Shown piece by piece: positions 39,118 to 48,380 of a DNA stretch of 64,000 nt; position 1 is the stretch's first letter, and the number at the start of each line of letters is the position of its first letter. Source of the DNA: Huiozyma naganishii CBS 8797 (taxonomy: Eukaryota; Ascomycota; Saccharomycetes; Saccharomycetales; Saccharomycetaceae); contig NC_035928.1 in NCBI RefSeq assembly GCF_000348985.1, positions 496,001-560,000 of the forward strand. Reading direction: 5' to 3'. Below the pieces are notes generated by a model. It searched no databases and had not been told where the DNA came from. It worked only from the letters and a program-made list of their open reading frames with translations. A program made the translations under genes and the position numbers.

Positions 39118-40992
39118 GATGGTTGGATAACAGTGCGTGTCAATCGGGTGATATATGGAGTGAGAGTTACAGCAGTTGGTTGTTATAATAGAGAAATTGA
39201 CGTTTTTTGTTTTCAGATGTAGAGTGTTATTATATCTTAAAGCGACCGGCGTTGGTTGGGGTAAAACTATCCAAGCTGGATTTTATAAATATGTATTTTT
39301 CAAAGCAAAAAATCCTGGTAAAATTATTACTTTGTTGGAACCACATTAAAGAGCTTGATGATTTGAAGGACCTATGAACATAGATATCGTCTATTGGAAC
39401 CTTGTCTCACTTCCTTTATACATTTCCTTTCCTTATGTTTCCTTTTTAGAGAGAACAAACGTGTGAAAGAAGCAAGATGTAAGAGCTGAAGTCGGTTCTG
39501 ATTAATTAAATTGTGTAAAGACTCTGATATTGTGTATTTACGCCGTATACGTAAAGTATGTAGTTATATCAGCTGTACTTGCTTGTCTAAGACTCGTTCG
39601 TTAGTTGGGTCCTGGATTTAGAGACGGTCTTGAAAGATGTCGGTGCAGATACCTTGGGGTTTATAAATGTTCCGGATAACGGACCATCCGCATGTCTCGA
39701 GTTCGTATACTCACATGTCGGGTTTATAATAGTTCACAGTACTGTATTGGATAGGGTAACTGGTCATGAGTCCATTTCCAAAGGGAGTTCCAAATTTATC
39801 CTCACACGAGACTTCAGAATAATTTTAAGCCCTTGTATAATTTATAGCATATTAAAAACCATAAAATAGAATCCGAGCTATCTTACACAAAAAATGAATT
39901 TTGTAGATTTGTATCTAAAGATGATCGAAGCTCTCGAAGGATCTTAGCTTGTTGTTGGTTGTTCATCTGGACCAAGACATCTCAGGATGTAGTTGTTTAA
40001 CCTGTATTATAGGAATTCTTGCCCTCACCGTAGTGAGAAAGAAACCTCTAAATAAAATATAAAATCAAATATTAATCTTGCTAAAATTCTTCGAGAGAAA
40101 CGAGCTATATCGTGTGCTTTTATATGGTTAATTCTGAGATAAATAAACCACTTCGTCCACGATGCAAAACTTTTCCTATTCGGCTATTCCTAACAAAAGA
40201 GGAAATGTTTTGGCTTGTGTTAGCTTTCATTTTACGCGTTACTACCGAATCTGGGTAAAAACGCGTGAATGACAGCTGGCGAGACCACTACCTCAATTGT
40301 AGCATCTCTAATTTTACTTCTTACCGCATTTCTGTAGTCATCTGCGGAATTCCAACAAAAGACGCTATTTTCAACTATAACATAATTAAGCAATAAGTCT
40401 TTGTGTCGTAGTCTTTAATTCTACTTTGGCAACGACAGAATATTTGAATATGAACTAACATATACTTGTAAAGTAACATTAACAACAAAAGTAATAACTC
40501 TGTTTTGAAATAGAACTTAAATGTTTCACAATATCTCTTCATGATTAATGCCTCTCTTTTTCTTCTTTTTAACTAAGCATAAAAACGATACAACGCTTAT
40601 TATTGTTGTCCAAATTTTCTTTCATGTTTTTCTTCTTTCCTTTTGTGTCTCTTTTTTCTTGTTTTTAATAGCGTAATTATGTGCCTTGTTGGAAATTATA
40701 GGTCCAAACCCTATAATCTTCCTGGAGATAAGTACCTTTTTGTCTCATGTGAAAAGGAAGAATTTTCACAACGGTACTTTTCACTGGAAAAATATACTTG
40801 AAGATATCTCTAGATAGTATTATGTACACTACGTAGTTCTGTTTAGAGAAGCTAATACAATTTTTATATAAGTCCTTTCACCTTATGATGATGAATCCCG
40901 TCAGCGACCAGTACATTCAATATAGGACCTAACTAAATTTTTTTTTAGAATATATATTTAAAATTATAAATTTTAAAAAAAATAAATTCTTG
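39118..40992. other. Gene-poor 1.9-kb stretch upstream of tRNA-Arg
   Basis: No ATG-initiated ORF of useful size on either strand. An open frame at 39630-39869 begins with TTG and resembles nothing I know. Two ACGCGT (MluI cell-cycle box) sites lie at 40234-40239 and 40261-40266, with no cell-cycle gene nearby. Words reminiscent of yeast LTR ends (TGTTGGAA near 39333 and 40687, ATTCCAACA near 40349) occur, but I could not pair them into an LTR. A very AT-rich block (about 40935-40990) directly precedes the tRNA. The stretch may be a decayed insertion or lost gene. Confidence 0.4.
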
Positions 40993-41065
40993 TTCCTCGT
41001 GGCCCAATGGTCACGGCGTCTGGCTACGAACCAGAAGATTCCAGGTTCGAGTCCTGGCGGGGAAG
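40993..41065 (+). tRNA. tRNA-Arg (anticodon ACG)
   Basis: A 73-nt cloverleaf. Acceptor TTCCTCG (40993-40999) pairs with CGGGGAA (41058-41064), with one G-T pair, and the discriminator is G at 41065. Anticodon arm TCTGG-CTACGAA-CCAGA gives anticodon ACG, read as ICG, decoding CGU/CGC/CGA. T arm CCAGG-TTCGAGT-CCTGG contains the B box. No intron. Nearly identical to S. cerevisiae tRNA-Arg(ACG), of which one copy lies before AVL9 on chromosome XII as here. Confidence 0.97.
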
Positions 41066-41067
41066 AA

Positions 41068-41077
41068 TTTTTTTTTT
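41068..41077 (+). terminator. Pol III terminator of tRNA-Arg
   Basis: A run of ten T residues starts three bases after the tRNA 3' end. Confidence 0.85.
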
Positions 41078-41085
41078 GATTGTAT

Positions 41086-41187
41086 AGTATCCGCTCTGCG
41101 GGAAGACTATATTAAGACTATTATAATGGTAATAGTTCTCTGGTTCTCTTGTATATGAGTAGTTCATAGTTGTATACAAGAGAGTGG
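41086..41187. repeat. 102-bp diverged direct repeat, copy A
   Basis: Starts AGTATCCGCTCTGCGGG and ends TGTATACAAGAGAGTGG. It aligns without gaps to 41296-41397 at about 76% identity (78 of 102 by hand count). An internal inverted repeat (TCTCTTGTATA with TATACAAGAGA) could form a hairpin. It lies 20 bp after the tRNA 3' end. Nature unknown: possibly a fragment of a mobile element attracted by the tRNA gene, or a structured RNA. Confidence 0.75.
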
Positions 41188-41295
41188 CGTGAAAAGAAGA
41201 GGATCGGGTGGCAACTCGAGACTCTGAAAAGGGGAACCCGGACACAAAAGTGGCCCAAAGGTCACTATGTACGGCAGGGATACTACATTGAGCAA

Positions 41296-41397
41296 AGTAT
41301 CCGTAATGCGGGATGACTATACCAAAACTATAAGAGAAGTAATACTTCTCTGGCTCTCTTGAGTAAGTATAAAATCTAGTTGTATACAAGAGAGTGG
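41296..41397. repeat. 102-bp diverged direct repeat, copy B
   Basis: Second copy, same length and orientation as 41086-41187. The inverted arms are kept in shorter form (CTCTCTTG with CAAGAGAG). Copies start 210 bp apart, and the 108 bp between them are unrelated to the repeat. Confidence 0.75.
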
Positions 41398-41697
41398 TTC
41401 TAAAACAGAAAAAATAAACATTAGGGAAGGGAAAAGTGTTATAGAGGAACAATTTTTGTTTTCGATACCTACTCTACCTCTTCTGATCAGTTTCATACGA
41501 GAATATCGAACTATGTATATAATAGCTTGTTATATAACTGAGCGATCAAGGTCAATGAATATATCAACATGAAACGATCTTAAGCTACTGATTCATTCTC
41601 AATTTCGCTTGAGCAAAAAGGTCGAGCTTTGGAATATCATACTTTTATAAATATCCCCTCCACTCAGCTCCATATATTCTAAAAAACATGTCAACTT
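41398..41697. other. Spacer downstream of AVL9
   Basis: 300 bp between repeat copy B and the AVL9 stop codon, AT-rich; holds the AVL9 3' end region. No ORF, RNA gene or known site recognised. Confidence 0.4.
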
Positions 41698-43704
41698 CTA
41701 TTTATATGTATTGACTACATCTAACACAGAGTCCCTATCATTAACATTGCTGTTTGAAGTACGTTCATCCTCGTTACTGTTCGTATTCGCCTCTACGATG
41801 CGTTTATCGTCGCTACTCGCAATTGAAACGGGTGTATCTCTTTTATCGCGAAACTCTTTCAACTCTTCTTGACTAACGTGAATACCTAATCCTAGTAATG
41901 CTGTTTGAATAGCATTTTTGGTGGAAGGAATACTCTTCAAATCCTCTGTGGTGGCGGATAAATCTGTTTCATCAACTTTTTTCGTGACATTTTTGTCAGA
42001 TATTTCGGTGTCCGTAGTAATCGCTGACACATTGCTGCTACTTTTTGCCTTTTTCTTGTTGAAGTAGTCTTTCCATGTGTTCCAAACATTGACTGGCTGT
42101 TGTTCTTCCCCGCTTTTAACTGAAACCGGGTCATCGTTATTCGATGATTTCTTTGACAGGGCCGACGAACTTCGTGAATCGTTCGACTTCGTTTTATAAG
42201 GTTTTGGTGAAGGTTCCTCCAGGTTGGCAGGCCCCCTCTGTTTCTTCATGTTCCTGAAGGTAGCGATGAACTTTTGCTGAAAAGCTGCAATTGGGTCGAC
42301 ATCATTACATATATGCTTTGCCTGAAATAAGTCAAATATTCGATCATCTGTAGTGGTATTGAATATGCGAAAGTTCTTCGTTTCTTTCCATTTTTTAACC
42401 CAACCCATATTGAAGAAATGCACCGGATCTGTTTTCAGCAAATCTTCTGAAATAGTCTGTAGTGCATCCGAGTTATTTTCGTTTAGCGTAATATAGTCAT
42501 GCAGCTTGACACTGCAAAATAAACCAGTTAGGTATTCTTCGAATTGTGATCGGATCCAATCCTCCCCACCCTCATACTGAAAGGATTTTGTTGATTTTTC
42601 ATTGTTGTCGTCAAAGGTCTCATCAACTAACGCTGCCATACCTTCTATCCATTTACTGTCTTGTGTTGACAATTGGAGAACTTGTGTTATAGACTTGTTT
42701 AGAATCTCGACCCTATTTGCATCCAAGTTCACAAAAATATCGCATAACGATTCTTTCTGTTCGCAAAGCAGTGAGTTCGAAGTTCCTAAGACAAAAAATT
42801 TAGATTTATCGGATCTTAAGACATCTAGTTGCTGCAGTGGTGTATATGGAGAAAAAAACCCACCTTCTTCAAAAATTCGAAGTGGAAACCCCAAAAATCG
42901 ATGAACCGATTTTCGATCTGCGGATTGAAAAGATGTTGCAATTTGAGAATGCGCACTATTTGACGTTAATTGAGGACTCCCGCAATCCTGTAGATTCCAA
43001 AGGAGCTCTGGTATCAAACTAACGAGTCCAAACTGCAAATTGGACAAGTTTTCAACATTATTTCCATAGAATATTATCTTTTGTTCCAATAACATCGCTT
43101 TCAAAAGAACTAATGCTTCCTTTTTGAGGTCTTTTATTATCCTCTTTAAACACAGCCCGACGTAAAAGTTATTGTTATCTGCTAAAAGGTCTGAACTTGA
43201 ATCATAAAGAGAAACGAGACTTTGGTGGAGGTTATTTATGAGAGTCTTGTCAGTAAAATCGTGTTGAAGAAAAAAAGCGTTAGTTACTATATTCAATTTG
43301 TCTTTAATTTGACTGAAGATTGGAAGTCTTGAAACAACAACAATGGCCTTTTGCACCGTGCACCTTGTGACATCCTTGTCTTTCCGAATAAGGTCTTCAG
43401 ATTTGATTTGCCTAGAGCAAGAAATGGCAAAAAATGTAGTGTAATCGTTTAGTTGATCTTCAGGTAAGGATGCTGCATCGTTTGGCAAGCTCGACTTCGT
43501 CTTCTCATTGAACAGTAATGTAAAAAAAGTAAAGGTTTCCTCGAACGAATGTGAACCGTCTGGAAGCGCCTGAAAAGGTAAATCTTTCCACAGGTCCGTT
43601 TCATCTGTACCATCCGGTAAACCATACCAGTACTCCACTTCGGGACCGCGTTTATGATGGAAATCGACCAGACACACGCCCACAATTGTTTGTTTCTCAG
43701 CCAT
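41698..43704 (-). CDS. AVL9: Exocytic transport protein Avl9 (DENN-related)
   Basis: A protein of 668 aa (S. cerevisiae 764). Conserved eukaryotic protein of late secretory/exocytic transport from the Golgi, with a DENN-like fold. The N-terminus contains GVCLVDFHHKRGPEVEYWYG, then LPFQALPDGSHSFEETFTFF and FAISCSRQI, all family hallmarks. The remainder up to about residue 490 is folded. The C-terminal ~170 residues are charged, low complexity and probably disordered; they account for the shorter length. Same neighbour and strand as YLR114C. It diverges from CFT2 over 319 bp (43705-44023), which contains an A-run at about 43916-43926 but no clear regulatory motif. Confidence 0.93.
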   Translation of the reverse strand: MAEKQTIVGVCLVDFHHKRGPEVEYWYGLPDGTDETDLWKDLPFQALPDGSHSFEETFTFFTLLFNEKTKSSLPNDAASLPEDQLNDYTTFFAISCSRQIKSEDLIRKDKDVTRCTVQKAIVVVSRLPIFSQIKDKLNIVTNAFFLQHDFTDKTLINNLHQSLVSLYDSSSDLLADNNNFYVGLCLKRIIKDLKKEALVLLKAMLLEQKIIFYGNNVENLSNLQFGLVSLIPELLWNLQDCGSPQLTSNSAHSQIATSFQSADRKSVHRFLGFPLRIFEEGGFFSPYTPLQQLDVLRSDKSKFFVLGTSNSLLCEQKESLCDIFVNLDANRVEILNKSITQVLQLSTQDSKWIEGMAALVDETFDDNNEKSTKSFQYEGGEDWIRSQFEEYLTGLFCSVKLHDYITLNENNSDALQTISEDLLKTDPVHFFNMGWVKKWKETKNFRIFNTTTDDRIFDLFQAKHICNDVDPIAAFQQKFIATFRNMKKQRGPANLEEPSPKPYKTKSNDSRSSSALSKKSSNNDDPVSVKSGEEQQPVNVWNTWKDYFNKKKAKSSSNVSAITTDTEISDKNVTKKVDETDLSATTEDLKSIPSTKNAIQTALLGLGIHVSQEELKEFRDKRDTPVSIASSDDKRIVEANTNSNEDERTSNSNVNDRDSVLDVVNTYK

Positions 43705-44023
43705 TGTTTACGGGGAACTAATCGACGGCTTTGAAAGAGAACCGTACTCGTCGCAAAATAAGCAAAAAAGGAACTAACAATAATGCCTAACCGAAATGGC
43801 TGAGTGATTTCAGCAAGTTACCTGACAGAAACTTGACCTCCGAAACAACCAACTGAACGTTCTCAGCATCGAACTCATCACCCATTCCGAAAATCTTTGA
43901 AAAGTTGAGATTTGAAAAAAAAAAAAGAACAAAATACCGAAGGTGCAAGACTACAACTGGCTTAATGTGGAAGGTATCAAGCGAAGGGGTCCTTGCCGGC
44001 TGTATACGAGAGCCGCTGAATTG
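43705..44023. promoter_or_regulatory. Divergent AVL9-CFT2 promoter
   Basis: A 319-bp spacer between two start codons. An oligo(dA) tract of about 12 bases near 43915-43927 is the only notable element, typical of nucleosome-depleted yeast promoters. Confidence 0.45.
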
Positions 44024-46495
44024 ATGACTTATAAGCTCACCTGTTGTGATGATGGATCTGGGCTCACTGTTGGAACATTGATTAAATTTGATAATGTAAC
44101 CATCCTTTTGGATCCAGGTTGGTTTCCTGGCCTCGTGTCCGTGGATGACACAGTTAAATATTGGTCAAACATTATCGCAGACGTTGATATAATCATACTG
44201 TCGCAACCAACGAAGGAGTGTCTTGGAGCGTACAGTCTACTCTATGTGAACTTTTTGTCTCATTTTATATCCAGAATCGAAGTTTATGCTACTCTACCAA
44301 TTGCAAACTTGGGCCGAGTAGCTACGATCGACCTTTACGCATCTCAGGGTGTAATTGGCCCGTATTTGTCCAATATAATGGATGTAGATGATGTTGAAAA
44401 GTCTTTCGATTGCATAAAGACCCTGAAGTATTCCCAAGTGGTGGATTTAAGGTATAAGTTTGAGGGATTGACATTTGTTGCATACAATTCTGGTTCCGCT
44501 CCTGGAGGATCCATATGGTGTATCTCTACATACGTGGAAAAGCTGGTCTATGTCAAACGTTGGAATCATACCAAAAATAACTTACTGAATGCTGCATCGA
44601 TTTGGGATTCAGGTGGGAAACCCATCTCTGCTCTCTCTAAACCTTCCGCGATAATCACCACTTTTGACAAATTGGGATCCACCAAGCCTCTAAGAAGACG
44701 AACAAAAGAGTTTCGGGACATCCTGACTCGAAGCTTGCAAAGCAGCGGATCTCTTTTGATTCCAGTAGATATAGGTGGTGATTTTCTGAATCTTTTTGTT
44801 TCAGTTCAGAGTATTTTGCTGACAACACATAGAGGGTCACGAAAGTATGGTAATATCCCCATCTTATTTATATCATACGCCCGAGGCAGGACTTTAACGT
44901 ACGCAAAATCGATGCTGGAATGGTTCAGTAGCGAATCAATGAAAAATTGGGAAACGAAGGACAACCAATCCCCATTCGACATTGACAATAGACTCCATTT
45001 TATATCACCAAATGAACTTTCAAAATACCCAGGATCCAAAATTTGTTTGGTGTCGAATATGGATGCGTTATTGAACGAAACAATCTTGAAACTTTACAAG
45101 ACCGAAAATCTAAATGTGATTCTCACGGACGGTTTTGACAGCGACGCCACAATGATCTCTACAATGCTTCAAAAGTGGAACAAATCCTGTTTAGATAACT
45201 CTAATATACTTGAGGGAGATATGCTACCATTCTCGCAAACAGTACCGATAAAAGTGTGGACAAAACAAGCGTTGAAATCCGACGCACTAGATACTTTCAA
45301 AAATCAAATAGAAAAACGGAGGCTGGAACGAAGTGAAAAAGAAGCAACGTTGAAGAGAGATGCAAAGACGTCTGCAAATGGTCCAGCTGCTGATGCAGCA
45401 ATGAACGGAAATGGAAGTCTAGCTGTTGGTCAGAACGGTATTGGTATCAATGACGACGACGATGACGACGACGACGATAATGACGTTTTAAGTGCTCGCA
45501 AGAGTGATGGTAAAAACAACTCCAAAGGTGCCAAATTTATGGAACCCCCCGTTGATTTATACCTGAACGAAAATTCAAAACAGAAAATGTTTCTCTTCAA
45601 TCCAAAACGGGAGAAGAGAGACGATTACGGCATAATGGTAGATTTTTCAATGTTTGCGCCAAAGGATGACGAAATTGTAGAAACTTCAGATGTCAATATT
45701 TCATCTAAAGAAGTCCCAAGTCACGTCTCAAAGAAAAGACGTAAAAACTCGAATAAGAAAGATTTAGAACAACCGAAAGCGGAAAATTTCGATAATATTG
45801 ACTACCTCGACACATTAAATCAACCTTGTAAGTTAAGGGAGTCGACAAAAGAAATCCAGTTGAAGTGTTCATTCACTTATATCAACATGACATCTCTATC
45901 CGACCAAAGATCCACTACTGTCATACTACCCTCTCTAATGCCAAGGAAGTTGATATTATTAGCGCCAGCATCAAAACAACCCAAAAACGTCTGTTCAGTT
46001 TTTACTAATAAGAATATTGAAGTCCTACTGTTCTTAGCAAATAAGGAAACGAAGATCACAACTGTCATCAAAGCGCTAGATATATCCATTGATACCGAAC
46101 TCGATCAACTATTGAGATGGCAAAGAATTGGTGGCGATCATACTGTTGCCCATGTTATTGGTAGACTAGTCAAGACTACAGCAACCACACATACTAAGGG
46201 CAACAATCCAGATAGTACGAGAAGCAAGCTCATCCTCAAACCGCTGGAAAAAAACCCTCTTAAAATATCTAGTGGTGGTACATTGTCCATTGGTGACGTG
46301 CGGCTGGTAGAATTAAAAAGAAAGCTAACGGAAGAAAACCACGTTGCCGAATTCAAGGGCGAAGGTACACTTATAGTGGATGGTCAAGTTGCAGTAAGGA
46401 AAGTTTCCGACGGCGAAACCATAATTGATGGAACCCCATCTGATATATTTGATATTGTGAAAAGCCATATTACGGGTATGCTGGCAAAGATATGA
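44024..46495 (+). CDS. CFT2: Cleavage and polyadenylation factor subunit Cft2/Ydh1 (CPSF100)
   Basis: A protein of 823 aa (S. cerevisiae 859). Subunit of the CPF complex that cleaves and polyadenylates mRNA 3' ends; partner of the nuclease Ysh1. Catalytically inactive metallo-beta-lactamase/beta-CASP fold. The N-terminus MTYKLTCCDDGSGLTVGTL, LSQPTKECLGA, SGSAPGGSIWCIS and LSYARGRTLTYAKSMLEW-like segments match the family, and the zinc-ligand HxHxDH signature is absent as expected. An insertion with a GAC-repeat-encoded aspartate run (45452-45485) sits in the middle. The C-terminal domain ends ITGMLAKI. Open frame continues upstream to a GTG at 43943, but the ATG at 44024 is the family start. 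Confidence 0.95.
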   Translation: MTYKLTCCDDGSGLTVGTLIKFDNVTILLDPGWFPGLVSVDDTVKYWSNIIADVDIIILSQPTKECLGAYSLLYVNFLSHFISRIEVYATLPIANLGRVATIDLYASQGVIGPYLSNIMDVDDVEKSFDCIKTLKYSQVVDLRYKFEGLTFVAYNSGSAPGGSIWCISTYVEKLVYVKRWNHTKNNLLNAASIWDSGGKPISALSKPSAIITTFDKLGSTKPLRRRTKEFRDILTRSLQSSGSLLIPVDIGGDFLNLFVSVQSILLTTHRGSRKYGNIPILFISYARGRTLTYAKSMLEWFSSESMKNWETKDNQSPFDIDNRLHFISPNELSKYPGSKICLVSNMDALLNETILKLYKTENLNVILTDGFDSDATMISTMLQKWNKSCLDNSNILEGDMLPFSQTVPIKVWTKQALKSDALDTFKNQIEKRRLERSEKEATLKRDAKTSANGPAADAAMNGNGSLAVGQNGIGINDDDDDDDDDNDVLSARKSDGKNNSKGAKFMEPPVDLYLNENSKQKMFLFNPKREKRDDYGIMVDFSMFAPKDDEIVETSDVNISSKEVPSHVSKKRRKNSNKKDLEQPKAENFDNIDYLDTLNQPCKLRESTKEIQLKCSFTYINMTSLSDQRSTTVILPSLMPRKLILLAPASKQPKNVCSVFTNKNIEVLLFLANKETKITTVIKALDISIDTELDQLLRWQRIGGDHTVAHVIGRLVKTTATTHTKGNNPDSTRSKLILKPLEKNPLKISSGGTLSIGDVRLVELKRKLTEENHVAEFKGEGTLIVDGQVAVRKVSDGETIIDGTPSDIFDIVKSHITGMLAKI

Positions 46496-46716
46496 TGAAT
46501 CTACATGGTTGGTTCACAGATGAAAGGTTCAGATCAGGTAGTATACGTGGATAAATATGTGTATATGGGACCAATCTTACGAGCATGAGGTTTACTCAAG
46601 TGAAAAAAAATTTGTAAAAGTAAAAATAATCTAACAAGTTGAGATATTTAAACGATGCCCATACAAAGGAGAAAGCTTTTACAGCGTGAAACTGGATATC
46701 CAGACGAGGGTGAAAG

Positions 46717-48210
46717 ATGTCTCATGAAGTTCAAAGAGGGAGGTATCAAAGAAATGTCAAACCAAAGTATGCGACTGACCATATGAACCGCAAAGTTGAA
46801 AAACTTCCGACGAAAATCACTGGAACTTTAACTTTAGAGCAGCTGACCGCATACCAAGCGATGTTCCGTGCAAATGAAATCGCAGAGATATTACGGCAAA
46901 AGAGTATATCTCTTCCCGAATCAAAAAACAGATCTCCATCGCCGACTCCAATCTACGATGCGGACGGTAAGAGAGTTAATACTCGAGAGCAGCTTTACAA
47001 AGATAAGTTAGCAATCGAAAGTTATAGACTTGTTGAGGTTGCTTTGAAAATGATTCCTTTTTATAGGCCACCAGAAGGATACAGTAAGCCTACATCATTC
47101 CAGGATAAATATTATATTCCTGTCGAGCAATACCCGGAAGTTAACTTTGTTGGGCTGCTTCTTGGCCCCCGTGGGAACACACTCAAACAACTACAAAAAC
47201 AGTCTAACTGTAAGATTGCCATTAGAGGTCGTGGCTCTGTTAAAGAGGGTAAAGGTTCTGGCGATTTGCCTGACGGTGCTATGAATATGGAGGATCCACT
47301 TCACTGTCTTATTATTGGAGATTCCGAAGATAAGGTTTTCAACGGTGTAAAAGCTTGTCAAGCTGTGGTGATCAAGGCTGTCACATCTCCCGAGGGTCAG
47401 AATGACTTGAAAAGAAATCAGCTAAGAGATCTAGCTGAGTTGAACGGTACGTTAAGAGAAGATGATAGGCCTTGTCCTATCTGTGGGTTGCATGGACACA
47501 AAAGATACGACTGCCCTGAAAGAGAATCCTATGCTCAAAAAATAATATGCCATACATGTGGCCAACCGGGTCATGTTACAAGGGATTGTAACATGGTCAG
47601 ACCGCAGAGTTCTGTAATTCACAACCCTAACCCTAACTACCACCAACCTGGCATTGCTGCTAACTATACCAGACAAAATTACGAACCACACGGGTACCAG
47701 ATGCGATACCAGCATAACAATAGTCGGTTCGGTCCCTCAAGATACGACCACAAGGGGTCTGCTACGAATGACCTTCAATATACCGATAACAGACGGAGTT
47801 ACCAATCCAGATACAAGAGAACTCCCGCAGAAACATATGCGATTAGCTACGGCGATACCCCTACATCAGCACCAAATAATGGCCAGATGGCCAGAGAGGG
47901 AGTCACAGGAACGGCCGGTTCTGCATCACATGTACCGCCCTTTCCTGATATTCCAGTCGCTTCAATACAGCCGAATGATACAGAAAATTCACTGCCCCCA
48001 CCCCCACTTCCGCCTGTTGGTTTATCAGGACCACCTGGTTTAGATAACACGTTCAGTTTAGATAATAATGCAGCTTTGGGGTATGAAAATTCAAACCTAT
48101 TGCCACCTGGTCTCACAAACGAAGACAACTCTGATGCACATAAATCCCAATCCGGAAACGGTTCAACCCCATCACTACCCCCAGGACTAGAAGGTCCACC
48201 TGGATTATAA
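46717..48210 (+). CDS. MSL5: Branchpoint-binding protein Msl5 (BBP/SF1)
   Basis: A protein of 497 aa (S. cerevisiae 476). Recognises the UACUAAC branchpoint in the commitment complex together with Mud2, bridging to Prp40 on U1 snRNP. Parts: an N-terminal charged region, a helix-hairpin and STAR/KH domain with [16 protein letters not shown] (about residues 145-165), and two CCHC zinc knuckles [14 protein letters not shown] (from Cys253) and [14 protein letters not shown] (from about Cys278). A Pro/Asn/Gly-rich C-terminus ends in repeated PPGL motifs that bind Prp40. Same position as YLR116W; convergent with CLF1. Confidence 0.96.
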   Translation: MSHEVQRGRYQRNVKPKYATDHMNRKVEKLPTKITGTLTLEQLTAYQAMFRANEIAEILRQKSISLPESKNRSPSPTPIYDADGKRVNTREQLYKDKLAIESYRLVEVALKMIPFYRPPEGYSKPTSFQDKYYIPVEQYPEVNFVGLLLGPRGNTLKQLQKQSNCKIAIRGRGSVKEGKGSGDLPDGAMNMEDPLHCLIIGDSEDKVFNGVKACQAVVIKAVTSPEGQNDLKRNQLRDLAELNGTLREDDRPCPICGLHGHKRYDCPERESYAQKIICHTCGQPGHVTRDCNMVRPQSSVIHNPNPNYHQPGIAANYTRQNYEPHGYQMRYQHNNSRFGPSRYDHKGSATNDLQYTDNRRSYQSRYKRTPAETYAISYGDTPTSAPNNGQMAREGVTGTAGSASHVPPFPDIPVASIQPNDTENSLPPPPLPPVGLSGPPGLDNTFSLDNNAALGYENSNLLPPGLTNEDNSDAHKSQSGNGSTPSLPPGLEGPPGL

Positions 48211-48329
48211 TTTCGAGTCAAACTAAAGTATATATTTTGTTGGACATTTTGGATATTGATCTTTCGACCTGGCAGATCAAATTTTCTTTGTTATGAGGAC
48301 CACCTGCCCATTTATTTACTTACATTTGT

Positions 48330-48340
48330 TTTTATATTTA
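48330..48340 (+). other. Candidate ARS consensus sequence
   Basis: TTTTATATTTA is an 11/11 match to the S. cerevisiae ACS (WTTTAYRTTTW), in the convergent MSL5-CLF1 spacer (48211-48380), the usual setting of yeast origins. An ACS match alone is weak evidence, and other yeasts may use a different motif. Confidence 0.25.
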
Positions 48341-48380
48341 CTCAATCAACATTGAAAACTTCCACGGCTTCCAAAATGGA

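Noticed and set aside
39630..39869. 79-codon frame in the gene-poor stretch
   Set aside because: Begins with TTG, no family resemblance, no promoter.
41024..41452. 142-codon minus-strand ORF with internal repeats
   Set aside because: Runs through the tRNA-Arg gene and is produced by the two 102-bp repeats; no protein family.
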